In this document: positions 47,001-60,957 of the stretch, one piece after another
Layout of the letters: every line of letters starts with the position of its first letter
How positions within the stretch are numbered: position 1 is the stretch's first letter
NCBI RefSeq assembly: GCF_037038585.1
Contig: NC_092523.1
Coordinates: 29,951,501-30,015,500 of the forward strand
Direction: 5' to 3'
Origin: Patagioenas fasciata
Lineage: Eukaryota > Chordata > Aves > Columbiformes > Columbidae
Length of the DNA stretch: 64,000 nucleotides
Notes under the pieces: generated by a model
Told to the model about the DNA's origin: nothing
Databases searched by the model: none
What the model saw: the letters and a program-made list of their open reading frames with translations, nothing else
Program-made: the position numbers and the translations under genes

Positions 47001-50000
47001 TGCCCTAGAGATTCCAAGCAACTATAAAGGAATAGGAATTGGGCACTACTATATTTATGGGAGGAACATAGGGAATTTTCCATCCTACAAATATAATCCC
47101 ACACTAAAACTTGTAAATAAATTATGCCACATTCAGACTTGTTTTTAATGATTATAGGAATCTTCTAAATTATAGATGATGAAATGAACTCCAAATTTAC
47201 ACAGAGAAGAAAGTGTGATAAAGTCTCATTCCCCCACAGACACAGGGAAAATATGATATTCTATGGGAGAGGGTGTTTTGGAGGCAAACTGTCCATTGAA
47301 CAATCTGAGATGCTTTATGAGACCACATCTTATGACACCCATACTCAATACTTTATCAATGGCAGTCTGCAATAGTCATTATTTCCCATTAAAATTTCAG
47401 ATTTTGATGTGAGGTCACTGTCAGACTGCAAAAGCAATCCTAAAACTGCAATGGTAAATCCTAAAAGTAACCCTGTACCTTACCAGACAGCCTGAAAAAA
47501 AGACTTTTGTAGAGGGAGAGGAGCAGCTGAGACCCTGGAAGCAGAGAGCAGAGGGCTTTCCTGGGCAGAGCAATTGGAAATGGTGTCCAGCTGATATGTT
47601 GTTAGGGACACAAGAGCCCTGTTAACTGGAGAGATTATTGTTTTTCATGGTGCACTGCTAAAGATGTCTGCAGGGCTGCTGTTTCTTAGCGAGCTTTTGG
47701 CTCCAGGCCCAAAGATCCTGGGTCAAGCTCCTTGGAAAAGCAACTGGATTTGGAGAATTTAGCAAAGGCCACAGTGCAATTAGGACAAAAATCAGTGATA
47801 TAAAGGCCTGACTGGTGCTGCAGCTCGGAGGATAATCCTGGAGTGTTCTAGGATAGTGCTCCTGGCGGTGTCCCCACACACAGGTGTAGTTAATGTGCCA
47901 TAAATGGTGCTCCTTTCGTTTCTGTCAAAGCAAAGAGGCTCTCTCTGAAAGAGTGCCTTCTGTGTGAAACAAAGTGCCTTGAATGACAGAATATGAAGAG
48001 CCACTTCCTGCTGAATTACGCCCAAACCCTGAGTCTAACCACAGCGTGGAGAGTCCTGAGCAAATCACTCATCTTCAACTCAGCACATGCTTGCTTTGGT
48101 GACTTTTTCCCCTCTCTGCTACATTTAAGAGCAGAACATGTCCCTCAGCCTGCTGAATAATACAAATCAGAAAGATGACAGGGGAGAAAACGGAGTTTGG
48201 TTCATACCAGCTTTTCCTTCACTGTTGGTGTTGCACTCCTGTGTTTGCACTGTGTCACTTCTAATACACTCACCTCCAGTAAACAAGTAAAACATAAAAG
48301 ATCTACACTCCATGGCACCAGCAATAAAGTGTTCATGTTTAAAAAGCTTTCTCCCAAAGTCAGTGCTTCAGTACTACCCAGCTGCTTGCCAGTTCCTCAG
48401 AGGTCCCAGAGGAGACGTCCTTTACTGCTGGCCTTCCACGTGTCCAGCGTGCGAGAGCTGCTTCTGTGCTTTCGCTGATGCTGTGCCTGCTTTGGGAGTG
48501 TTTCGCCAAGTGAGACCCCCACTGTGGGATGCCAGAAGAGCAACCCACAGTGCCCTTAGGGGCAGAAGCCCAGAAGCAGGACCAGCTGCCCCAGCAGCGC
48601 ACAGTCTTCACATAGGGACTTCTGCCACTCCTGTCACTGGTCACCCCCTATTGTACCCCATGCTTCAACAGCTCTGCGGCATGAGCTTTTACAAATTACA
48701 TGAATACTAATTGCATCATTACATGCAAAATAACCGAAATTCCTGCAATGCTTCCCTAGTTCTCTGGCTTTGCCCTGGAGCTCAGAAAGCCTCCTCATCT
48801 CAGCTCAGTGTAGCATGGCTCCTGTGCCTGCCTGGTCAGTGTCCATCTGGCCCTGGGTAAAATTGATTTTGCATAATGAACACACTCAAGCATGGCTATG
48901 AAGCTGTTAACTTCACTTCAGCGAGGTTTTTTAATACTTTTTAAAAATTAATTTTTATGTAATTACTATCCTGAGATCCAATCCTAAAGCTCTTATTAGC
49001 ACTGTCTGAGTAAATAGGTGAAGCTAGCTGTTAGGAGACCTTCCACAGGTAAATCTTGGGATTTTGGCATCTGACCTGTGTAAGGTTGTCTTTATCGCAC
49101 TGAGCACTGGAGTCCTCATCCTGGCTACGGGACCCTGAGACCAGACCAGTCTCCATACCCAGAACTCAGGTTGCAGCCCTCAGGTAGCAAAAATGAAGAA
49201 CTGATGCAGGTTTAGCTCTCTCCCCAGTGTAAGTTCAGAACACAGCTGAGATACATGTGTAATTTGGGGAGATGGAAAGAACTGAAGTCTTGGACTTCTA
49301 CAGTAACTACAGCCCAATTACAAGTACCATATGTAATACACAAGCTTCTCTCAGAGTACTTTACATTGCATTTTGTTTAAAGATCATCTTCTGTTAATAT
49401 CCCTCACTGAAGACAGAAAAGTCTGCACTAAAAACACAAATGGGACAATATGAGGATATGATGTAGGTAGCTGGGTATGATTTCCCTGAAAACCAATAAT
49501 GTTATGGAAACTCTTACTGTCATCATCCTTTTCAGTGGAGCTGAGCTTGCAAAAGATGGAAAGATGTAGGAGTGGGGAGGTATCCACACAGGTTCTCCTC
49601 CTGTGGCCTGCCATGGAGCAGCAAGCATGATCATCATAGCTGTTGCATGTCCCTAGGTGTGGTGGCGCTAGTCCCCATCCGAGATGGAGGACACATCACT
49701 GGTGCATGCTGTGGTTGAACTTCTGAGATACTTTGGGGAGGATGACATGTGAGTGACTACAAGAGGATGTAGTGCAACAGAAGCAGGCAGTGAAACAACT
49801 TCAACAGCAACACCAAGAAAAGAGGCAACTTGTGTCTTCCCAAAACACACACACAAGACAAAAATACACCACAAAAACACCAGGCAGACTGGATATGATA
49901 ATATAATTTTCTCTAGGGTCATCTTCTCTATAGACAGTTGTGGACCTTACATATGCATAGCAAGTAGCTAGAGCACTAATCAGTCTCTCCTGATTGTTAT

Positions 50001-53000
50001 GCCAGGCATGATCCTGTAGGGTATTTTAATGGTAAGATTAATTTTTTTGAATTATATAAGTCTCAAGAGCCACCTTCTACTTCTAGAGGCACATTGTAAA
50101 AAAATTAGACTCCTTAAGTCTATTTCTTCAAGTGCCTCTTTAAAGGCCTTGTTGGAAAAAAAATAAATCTGGCTTTATTTAGTTCTCCTTTTTTCAGTGG
50201 TACTCTTGTCTTTGGGGGTACGTTAATGGGTCTCGAATGTAACGTCCCTCTTGCCCTGGCTCTTACAGAGGATTTAGCTAAAAACCCTGAAACTTAGTGT
50301 TCTCTGAGTGGGAGTCACAAGGGAAGGGAATCTGCATTTCCAGACTCTCTAGTCCTCATTTCATGACGTGAGAGATGACAATAAAGTAGAAGTTAATGAC
50401 AACACATTGTTAAGAGATTCACTCACCTTCTTTAAGGGATGATAGCCTTTAGAAACTGATTCACAGTGAAGAAAAATGAATTTTCTCTTCTAGGTCTGTC
50501 CTGCCTCTCATAAAAAAGCCTTGGTTTCACACAATTCCTGTTTCTGGGGTAGCAGTTTACCTCACTCTTTCTGAGGATATTAGAAAACTGGAAGTTGCTT
50601 GTACCTTTCTAGTCCAGGAAAAATCTCTATGTATATGACTTGGAGACTCAAGTCATAGCGCTTGAGGCCATTTTCTAAAGAGTGTGGTTTAGAAAGAGTG
50701 TAATTGTGCAGACAGCCTGCAAACATTTTGTCAGCACATGCTTCAAAATCTTGTGTTGACTTAAAATGAAGAGAGTTATGGTTTCTATACAATTCCTCAG
50801 CAAATCAGTACTTCTGTTACCCCTGTCTTGGGGCAGCATTTGGAAAGCTGCAGTGAAGGATTCAGCCCTCCTCCATGGCTGGTGCTCACATTCACCGTGA
50901 TGGACCAGAAACCTCTCGCACCCTGAGCTGCAAGATGCATTGTCCTTACTTAAAGCCAAGCTTGCAAACACAACTTTAACCTACAGACCACAGCCGAACT
51001 ACAAGTGTAAGAAGCCATCAAGCAATAGAAAGATGCATTTACTTGAACATACAGAACAAGTCCCACATGCACTTGTTACACATTTCAGCAAACAAAGGGG
51101 AAACTTCTCTTTCCAGTTATCGATATTTTGTGAGTATTTTAACATAGTACAAGTGTTCTGGGACAAAATCCCCTATTTTTCCTGTAGTTCATACGTAATG
51201 CACACATCACAGTTTACAACTTCTGTGTTTCCATGGATGCATTTACAGTAACTTCAGCAAACCATTTCTAGTCAAATGCTGATCCACTTCAAATGTTGCT
51301 GACCTCAGGAAGTCAAATTCACTCTTAGTTATGGTGACAATTTACTCTGGTAGGATAGCCCAGTGACTGCCTGATGGAGACTCCCACAGAACTGCTTTGA
51401 AATAAATTATACGAAGTCTGAATCTAAGGATACAGTCTGAGGATGCCAGAGTCAGTGAAGACAGAAGACTACAATACATTTGAACGTTATTTTACATCTG
51501 ACAATATAAAATAGTAAAAAGATTACAACTGCAAAATAATTTTTACCTGTCAAACAGCAAATAATTCAGAATCCAGCACATGGCGTTACAAAAATCTTAA
51601 ACTGCATGTGGAAGATCTGAGATGCTAAACCAGCACTGCAAGGTACTTTTAGTAAGCATTGTGGTTAGGAGGCATTATGGCTCCAACAGAGATAGGCTAA
51701 GCTGATGCTAGATGGAGCAGAAACAAAGAGTTGTTTTGAAGTAGGATGGATCCTAATTTCCCTTCCCACATTAATTGGAAGAGCAGATATTTACCCACAG
51801 TGCAGGGGAGGAAAAAGGAGCCTCCAAGGTACATAAAGATGTGTAGACTGGTCCAACAGGAATACAGCAGTCAGGATTCACGCCTGATTTGTGGTTGCTG
51901 GGCTGTGCAAGCCTCCAGAGAGATTCACTTGGACACAGATGGGCTGGGAGCAGGAGATCAGACCAGCCAGCAGCCTCTTAGTCCACTTTGCAACCTCTTT
52001 CAGCTGCAAGGGTGGGAGGGTTAAAATAGAAGTATTGTGCTGGGAATTGCCTGCTTCAGAAATTAACATCCTGCTTATTCTTCCACTTGTTCCAGTTGTG
52101 AATCCCTGAGCACCACTAGCACGCACTGACCCGCTGTGTCTCAGAGAATGAGAGCCACCAGATAATTAACCCCTTTGCCCTCCGTTTTTCTGTCTGTGTT
52201 TGAGACTGCATTAATTATTTATGTTGTGTATACTGACCGCACGCATGTCAGCACCGCTCAACACACGCGTCACATCTTACAGCTTCCATGGAGCAGCTTC
52301 TCTTTAAACCCTGCATAAGTTTAGCTAGTAAAACTGATGTGGCTGAAATCTGACAGCTCAGGAGAATATATTTAATTTTTCTATAATTTCAAACCAAAAC
52401 AATTGCCCTAATCACATCAGCAAAATGTCTGTGCAGAATATGGATGATAATCTCATTTGGTTTTACTTTAACCTGTCTCTAAATGCATGCTTGTTCCTTG
52501 CAGATTTCATTAAGATCAAAATGAACCCATCATTTTCCAGAGAGAAGAAACTATTATTCTGAACGACTGTGTACTTCACCTTTCCTATCTCTTGTCTATA
52601 GCTAAGTAATGCAAAATTGTTTATTCTTGCACCTTGTCAATTCTCTTATTGGATTTAGCTAAGACTTTTGATCTGATATTTGTGGTAAATACAGATCATG
52701 CTATGGCAAATGCACATGCAAATTTAAGCAGTGTTTGACATCAAAAATACATGGCGACATCTAGGAAAAGATTGCTTAGAAACCATTCTTTTATGTTTTA
52801 TTGTTTTGTTTCGTTGTTTGCTTTGGTTTTTAACTTATAAGTCGTCCACACATTAGTGAGGTAATTGAATGTGCTTTTATTCCTGGAAAAAGAATCCCTA
52901 GAAAAACACTATCAAATCCAAACGAGTGACACTGGCCATGGTAAACAGCCACCCAGCAGGGAGCATGATTAGTGAGGAGTATGCTAGTCTGAAAGCTCAG

Positions 53001-56000
53001 AGCATATTAAAGACCAAACTCATCACTGAACAGCTAGAGAGATTCGCAAGGCTTTTTTCACCTAGATTTTATTTTTGGTGATGATTTACTTGGTGAACAA
53101 ATGTCTTCACTTTCAGTGTGTGAAAGGGTGCTGATACTCTGGTGCGCACTCATGGGGAATCAGTTACTTGTAGATGTACAGGACCATGGAGATATGCAAC
53201 GTGAATGTGAAGGCAGATAATTCTGAAGATTATGGTCCCACTCCACCAAATACTATGGGGAAGTTGTGGACAACTGATCTTCAAATGTCAGAGCCTGCCT
53301 ATTCAAGTGAGACCAAATAAATCTGAATTAGCGCTTGCTACTTTTGCTATATTTAATGCTGAAATCCTACAGATGATTTTATAGGAACTTACATTCTTAA
53401 TATTTCAATTTTTCCTAATATTTGTTATTCCTGAAATCAAAGTTGTTTTACCTTCATTCACCGTAGCAGAGCAACAGCAAAATTAAGATGGTATGGTGCT
53501 CAGAAATACCTCTTGTGGAAATGTTCACAACTGTTTGTGTATCTTTAAAAGACATTTATCTGCTTTACACATTTTCTATACATTTATTGACTCTTCTCTT
53601 TACTTTCTCACAGAAATATAAGTCTCTGACACCGGCTGAAGTGGCCAGAGTCTCAGCTATACCAAGCAGCCAGATTTCCATTTAAAACCACTGGAGACTG
53701 TACAAAGACATAATCTCTAAAAATCCTGTCCTTCAAGCCTGTATTTGTTTCTGGGAAAGCAGTCATGATGACATGAAAATGAAACATTCCCCAGATTAAT
53801 GAAAAGCTGAGCACTTAAAAATATTTTTTTCCATTCCATTAATGAGCAAAGAAGTTTCCAAACTAATTTGCCTAAATGCATGTTGGCAAGATTCACAGGG
53901 AAAAGCATTTTATTATTTTACTCCTCAATAAAACAAAATTACTTTCAACCTAAAAATCCCACAATTTCTGGCTTACAGCAATCTTGATAACATTCTAGAG
54001 CCTTATGAAACGCGGCACAGTGGAATATAGAAGGGTAGTGGGGTAGAAACCACTGCTTTCAGACAGCAATGACGAAACGCAGAAATAACCTGTGATGTCT
54101 TGATGTAGAGCAAAAAGATCTACTACGTCTCTGGCTATAACTTCTAGGTTTATCTGGTGAGACACATCAAAAAGTGTCAAGTTACTTTTATTTGCCAGAC
54201 ATTTCCATACCCCAGTCATATGGCACAAACAGTGAAGTGGCTTCAGATCCCATTCACTGTTGCATTTTATTTACAACATGAAGGTATTCTCCCAGTTGTA
54301 CCATTCACCTTCTTCCTCCAATAATTTCTTTATAAGGCAATGGCCAAATTTTCTGGGTTTCAATGTGCAGCAGTTATCTGAATTTCTTATTATTATCTTG
54401 ATTATGGACAGCCTATAATATTGTTTAGCACTAGGCTGTTCTCTTACATGTCCACTTCACTGTACATTCACACACATGTACAAAATTTTATGGTGAGATC
54501 TCCACCAGCTATAAAGCATTACAGCCAGTGCCAGTGAAGACATTCAGACTAGAAACCTGAAGATGGCAGCAAGATGGGAAGGCATATGGCAGAGAAATTA
54601 TCTCTCAGCTATTCTGCATATATAAAATATTGTGAAGAACATCTGCAATCTATCCATCAGGCATAAAATAATATCCAGTCTTTTTAAAAAATGGTTCAGG
54701 AAGGAGTAAGTAATACCCATAAAACTGAGGAGAAAGGCTTTGCATGACTATTTTTAAAATTTATTTTGGAGAAAAAGAATAAGTAAAGACGGAGAAGAAT
54801 AATAGTGGAATGTTCTTCTAAATTATTGTAGAAATGTAATCAGAGGGAAATCCGATTGTTTTAATAGTTACATTATTTCTATGTGGCTACACTACAAAAC
54901 TGGATGTGATATATTGCTAGTCATACATATATTTGTGTTTATAAAAAAGCTTAAATTCTTGTGAAAATAATCGCATAGAGAGATTATCAGACTAAAATCT
55001 CCACCTACATTGCTGACAGAACATCCTAAAAGTGACTGTGCAGTTTTACAGGTAAAAGAAATCTTTTGAAAGGCAATCAGAGAGCATATGGCTTGGCCCA
55101 GGAGGGGAACCTTTTTCCCATATGAAAACATGGCTGTTGAAAACGCTGCTGGCAGCAGAAAAAGTACTCTAACAAGAATATCTTAAACAGGTAAGTGGGA
55201 AGACGATACTCTTATTATTTCCATCATTTCATAATTGCATTTAAGTTAGTAGATGTATTACTAGTCTCTGCCTCCAGGCATGTGAGAATGATGAGGAAGA
55301 TCTGCCCTCGCTCTGATTCTGCCCTCACCCTCCCTTTTTCCGACGGAGCTGCTGCTTCCTAGAAGGGCTGCCTGCCACCAGCGCTGCTGTGGCGCCTCGT
55401 TACCGCTCCATGCCGGGTCATGGAAGGCTTCTCTGGCCAGCAGAGAATGACACCATGCTGCCATTGCCTATTAAACCAATTGAGGAAGATGTTAAAGGAA
55501 CAAAGTGCTTAAAATATTCATTAGTTTTCAGAAGCACGTATATCTTCTTAATTAGCTTTGTCACTGGATCAAATTAACAAGGTTGTAATGACAGTTAGTA
55601 AGTGATACATTAATTCATTTAGGAAATGATTCGTTTTCTCTGACTTTTTCAATTTGTTCTAACAAAATAAATTCTAGCATGAGTTTTTCAGTTAGGCGTG
55701 ATGCCCTTATGTCAGTTGGTGTAGTATTGCAGCTTGAACGCCTGGATAAGATGAGCATATTCAAGCAAAAAATTAGTGTGAATAATTCCAAAGAATTGTG
55801 TGACTTCTGAAGACAAGCTTTTGTTTTCCAAAAATTTGTGTTTGTTCGGTTTTAAGTAAAGATTTATTAGCAGCTTTGGTATACTTTAAATTCTTCTATA
55901 ACAACCTAAAATATGCTTAAGTACCACTTGATTAATATTATTTGTTAGATGTTTTCACTAGCTGGCCATATACATGTCAGCTTTACAGGAATAAGAAAAC

Positions 56001-59000
56001 AAACAATCCAAAAGCAATCATCATAAAAAAGAGCCATTATTCCAGGAATACCTGACTAGGCCATCTTCCTGTCCAAATTAATCAAACGTCTCACATTAGT
56101 ACCAGGCTAGAGCTTTGTAAAATGTATTTATTATAATTATGCATTTTATCAGTATCTATGCAGTGACGTACAAGAAGGTCAAGCTAGCACTCTACTAGCA
56201 ATTTTTAAAACAAAAACTTTCTGGTTTGTATTTGAGTCTCCAGTCTAAAAAATTGCATGAGACAGTCTGCACTGTGAGGTGTAGGAATCCATCTGATAAC
56301 TGCAGGCATCCATACAGTTTTGCTTTAAGGAATATGGACTATTTTTCAACAAATTAAATTACAATTAAAACAAAGGTACAGTATTAGGTAGAGTATTAGT
56401 ATGCAAATACCAGCACTATATTCTGAGGTTGCTCTGATTATCCAGAACATTTGTGTTTGTAGAAGATGCTCTCTCTTTCGCATACTCTGGGCTCTTTAAT
56501 CAGCCTTTAATCAGAATATGAAATCGTATCCATAAGTGTTGGCTCTAGAAACCTAGAGTGCTTCCCAGATGGCTCTTGAGGTAACGTCAATTATCTTTTC
56601 AGCCTTGAAGGACTCTTCATAGTTAACAAAACTCTGACAATTGATTAATGAGATGTTAAATCTACTCCCAGTTTTCAATGAGTGCTTCAAGTCTAAGTAG
56701 CGAGACGTGGTCATGTGCTGACATTTCTAAGTACCTGTGGTTCTGATTTTGGACAGATGAGCAAAAACCTGCCTCCTGGCTGCATAGAGCTATGCAGCGA
56801 CTGCTTTATGTGCAAGCACTAACATGGAAAGGGAGAGATCCTTTCAGCCTAAGAAACTTAAAACCTCTATCTCCTACTGTCTAGGAGAGCATCCAAATCA
56901 CAGTTTGCAGGGTAGTCTCCATTATATGACCAGAGGGCTCACCTAGATTTCAGTTCCCCGCAATAACAACAACACAACGGTTAATTGTGCAGTGGAGGAA
57001 GAAGAGACAGTGCAAAGGTGAATATCCAGTCAGTGTGGATACACGCACCACGGACCATAAATATTCCTCAAACCTGCAGGAGCTTTGGGTCTGCTCTACA
57101 ACAAAAGCCACAGCTTATGTCCACCCAGGAACCAAACAGGTGAATGTAGGCTTTGCTCAGTCTGTGGTGCCTTAAATTATTGGGTAATTGATTATCAGGC
57201 CTCAAAGGCAAGTAGTGAATTCACCACACTTCTCCTCTCCCCATTCCTTTCTGTCCTGTTATCAGCTCAGAGCTCTCTGGTCATGCTTAGGTATTTAATT
57301 GATATGGTGGCCTGCGAAGGGGGTGAGGATCCTACCCTGAGGCTGTCCCTGGCAGAAGGCACCGACACATTAAGTAAACAGGTGCTCAGCACCACTTTGA
57401 TACCAAGACAATATGTTGCCCTGAAAATACCCCCACTTGTATTCAGAACATAAAAAGCTTCAACTCACAGCCCCTGTTCAGAGCCCAAACTCCAGAACAA
57501 GGACACAGCATTTTATTACTGCTCTCCAAGAAGAGACAAAACTCTTCAATGAGGGCTGTGGTGTCATTTGAAATATGTGACTAGTCTGCTGCTTGCTCTA
57601 TTGTGTTAACCTCTTCAGTTTCATGGCTGTTACACTTTTCATCACCATCCTCACAGCAGCTCTCAATACCATGCCTTATAACTGCTTAAATGTACCTTCT
57701 GGAAAGCAGGTATCTTTAATGTACTTAGTGCTATTACAATCACTGTTTGAGCTTTCTCAAACAACTCCTGTTCCTGTCCTAATGACAGCAGAGAAAATAC
57801 CAGTTCTTGGAAGTCAAGCCCTCAGTGTTTTCAATCTCCAACATTTATCTGGGCAATGTCATGCCATAGAAGTGAAGGGAATTTGTGCTTTGCAAACTGC
57901 AAAAAGCTGAGTTGAAAACTTTTTTTCCAACATATTTTTCAGTTTGTGGATAAATTTGAAGCCTCACGAGTAGAAACATACCATTATGTAGCAGTGTTAG
58001 TAGATGTGTGTTACACGTTTTAGTTATAGGTGGAGTTTTTAAGAGCTTGCTCACCAGCCACTTGGAGCAATGTAAATCAGGAGCAGCTGCACTGCACTTG
58101 GAAAGCTGGAACCTGCCGTATAAATCCAGGAAAATGCTAATAATGTAATGATGGCATATCGAGGCGGATAAATACAGTAATAATGCTGCAAAGCAATTAT
58201 TTCCTGAGCTACTAGAACTGGTTACATTAGTACCCAGTTATTAAGAAGTTCTCCCTACTGTTTCAAGAATAAGTATTATTTTTTAATATTTGGTTATGTT
58301 ACATTTTACTAACAAGAATCTGTAGTGTCTCCACAGGGAGCAGTGAATGAGAGAGCTTTTTTTGTTGTTTTCCTTTTTTTTTTTTTTTCCTGAAAAGGGC
58401 ACTGAAATCTGTTGAAAAAAATGGGGTTTATGTTTGTTAATAAGCCTTCTACTCTGCTCCAAAGCATTTGGATGAATTTGTATTTTTTTAACTGAAATAG
58501 AAGTGAATTACTCTTTTTAATCAGGATCTTCGGGTCTTTCCATAACACAAAAAGCAAGTAACAATAAAAACAGAGCAGAGGTAGTTCCATGCCTCTCACC
58601 AACCCTTTGGTAAGCTCTTTGCTTGAAGAGGTGAGAGGCACTTGCACGGAGCTCCAGGCCCCACTGACTTTGTCCAGACTTGCCTCAGCCCTTTTGGCGC
58701 TCTGTTTTAACTTGTCTAGCTGTGATCTAATGGTCAGGTAACTGCAACCTACCTCAATGTAGCTTTTGCTTCACTTTGTATGAGCATGTGGTGCAACACG
58801 TACAGATTTCTGTAACTAACAGATAGTGACAACAAGAGGTTATTCTGTGCAGTGACCGTAGGATAAAAATGCAGCCTGGAGGAGTACAGGCATGGGAGAC
58901 CGAACACCCAACATGTAAAACACACCGTATATAGCTCATTCAGATGAAAATTGGACTCGATGAAGAAAAAGCAAGGTGTACAGTACACATACAAATGATG

Positions 59001-59949
59001 CCAAGCAGATTCTAAAGCAAGAAGGAAGAAACTGCCACAAATGTGCTCCTCTCTGTGTAGCCCTTTGGGATGCTGCTGGCTCTCAGCCATGCCAGGACGA
59101 AGTGGGAGCAGCAGGAAGATGAGGCAGAGAAAAGGGGAGATGACAGCAGAAAGTTTGTGTGCGTAACGTAACACATGCCACTGCCTGCATTTGCTAAACC
59201 ACTCCATTTTAATATAATTAAAATTTTATAGCGGTGTCACAGTAAAATTCTGTATGTTAATAATGATATCTATATTGTTTTCCCATGTGATCCACTCTTT
59301 TCCGACCAAGCAGAAGTATCTGGAAATTATATTGTCATATGGCAAATTCAAGGAGATCTGCAGAGGAAGGACCAGTGTACTTATAAGGTGCCTGATTCAA
59401 TATTTTTTAATATCCAGAAGCCATAAAAAATTTAATTTTTAGGGCTTCTGTCCTGCAAAATCCAGACTATTTTTGTTCTAAATTAAATTGGACCCAGGGA
59501 GAGGAAGAAAATCTCCCTGTAAAGATTAGACAAATATGGAATAACATTAGAAATGACCTGCTAAATGTTTTATGAAGTCTAATTTCATGATGCATCTGCT
59601 ACTTAACTAAACAAAACTGTATGACACTGCAAAGAGATGACAACTCAATCTGATAATTTTCCTGGTGTTGTTCCTCAGAAATTACTTGATCCTTGTGGCA
59701 GTATGTAAGGGCCTTTAAAACAACAGGGAATCAGCAAAGTTTGATGCCATGGCAATCACTCCCCCATATATAGGGTAAAAAGGGAGCCTCTAGGAATAAC
59801 AGTGGCAACTGGAGGGAAAGAGGAGTGGGCCTATGACTTCTTTTTAAGGTGTCAGCACCAGAAACTCAGAAATGTAGGATCAGAAAAACTTCCATCCTTT
59901 CCAGTCAATCAGTTTTCTCCCAAAAGAGAGAAAACTGTTGTCAGAGGAT
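44029..59949. other. Intergenic DNA, central part of the gene desert
   Basis: About 16 kb with no exon, RNA gene or mobile element I can support. Low-complexity runs occur at about 44170-44184, 44749-44762 and 58374-58388. Open frames here are short, low-information and lack splice-site support. Stretches at about 52130-52570 and 58110-58210 look like conserved non-coding DNA by composition, but this cannot be shown without alignment. Confidence 0.55.
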
Positions 59950-60957
59950 GTCGTCTTCCGTTGTCAGAGAGTGTAGGGAGGCAACTAGGAAAGCTAAGGC
60001 CTCCTTAGAATTAAACCTGGTGAGAGGGGTCAAGGACAACAGAAAGAGCTTCTTCAAATACATGGCAGATAAAACTAACACCAGAGGCAATGTAGGTCCA
60101 CTGATGAATGAGGTGGGTGACCTGGTGACAGAAGATACAGAGAAGGCAGAGTTACTGAATGCTGCCTATGTCTGTCTACTCTGCTGGAAGCTGTCCTGAG
60201 GAGCCACATACCCCTGAGGCCCCAGAGGCAGCCAGGAAAATGTAAGAGTGTGCCTTAGTTGATGAGGACTGGGTTAGGGAGCAATTGGGCAATCTGGACA
60301 TCCATAAATCCATGGGTCCGGATGGGATGCACCTGCGAGTGCTGAGGGAGCCAGCACTGTGCCCTTGTGGCCAAGAAGGGGGGTGTTTAGTAGGTCAAGA
60401 GAGGTTCTCCTTCCCCTCTACTCTGCCCTGGTGAGACTGCATCTGGAATATTGTGTCCAGTTCTGGGCTCCTCAGTTCAAGAAGGACAGGGAACTGCTGG
60501 AGAGAGTCCAGCGTAGGGCAACAAAGATGATGGAGCGGAACATCTCCCTTATGAGGAAAGGCTGAGGGAGCTGGGTCTCTTTAGCTTGGAGAAGAGGAGA
60601 CTGAGGGGTGACCTCATTAATGTTTATAAATATATAAAGGGTGAGTGTCACAAGGATGGAGCCAGGCTCTTCTCGGTGACAACCAATGATAGGACAAGGG
60701 GTAATGGGTTCAAATTGGAGCACAAGAGGTTTCACTTAAGTATGAGAAGAAACTTCTTCTCAGTGAGGGTGACAGAACACTGGAACAGGCTGCCCAGGGA
60801 GGTTGTGGAGTCTCCTTCTCTGGAGACATTCAAAACCCGCCTGGACGCCTTCCTATATAGCCTCATCTAGGCATTCCCACTCTGGCAGGGGGATTGGACT
60901 AGCTGATCTTTTGAGGTCTCTTCCAACCCCTAACATTCTGTGATTCTGTGATTCTCT
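59950..60957 (+). mobile_element. CR1 LINE, 5'-truncated and internally deleted
   Basis: Plus-strand copy. Its left part encodes ORF2 sequence just before the reverse transcriptase (REATRKAKASLELNLVRGVK, FFKYMADKTNTRGNVGPL, NEVGDLVTEDTEKAELLNA) and, in a shifted frame, the start of the domain (about 60300-60350). It then jumps to the C-terminal part ([20 protein letters not shown], then [20 protein letters not shown]). The whole central reverse transcriptase, including FADD, is missing. A second small deletion joins GTGGCCAAGAAG to GGGGGTGTTTAGTAGG near 60384. The 3' end is typical: CCAACCCCTAACATTCTGTG, followed by two more ATTCTGTG-like units. Confidence 0.94.

Noticed and set aside
48197-48710. 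132-codon plus-strand frame and overlapping frames
   Set aside because: Cys/Pro/Ala-rich with no domain, no splice context and several competing frames.
58749-59207. 152-codon minus-strand frame
   Set aside because: Leu/Cys/Phe-rich chance frame without a recognisable family or a supported promoter.
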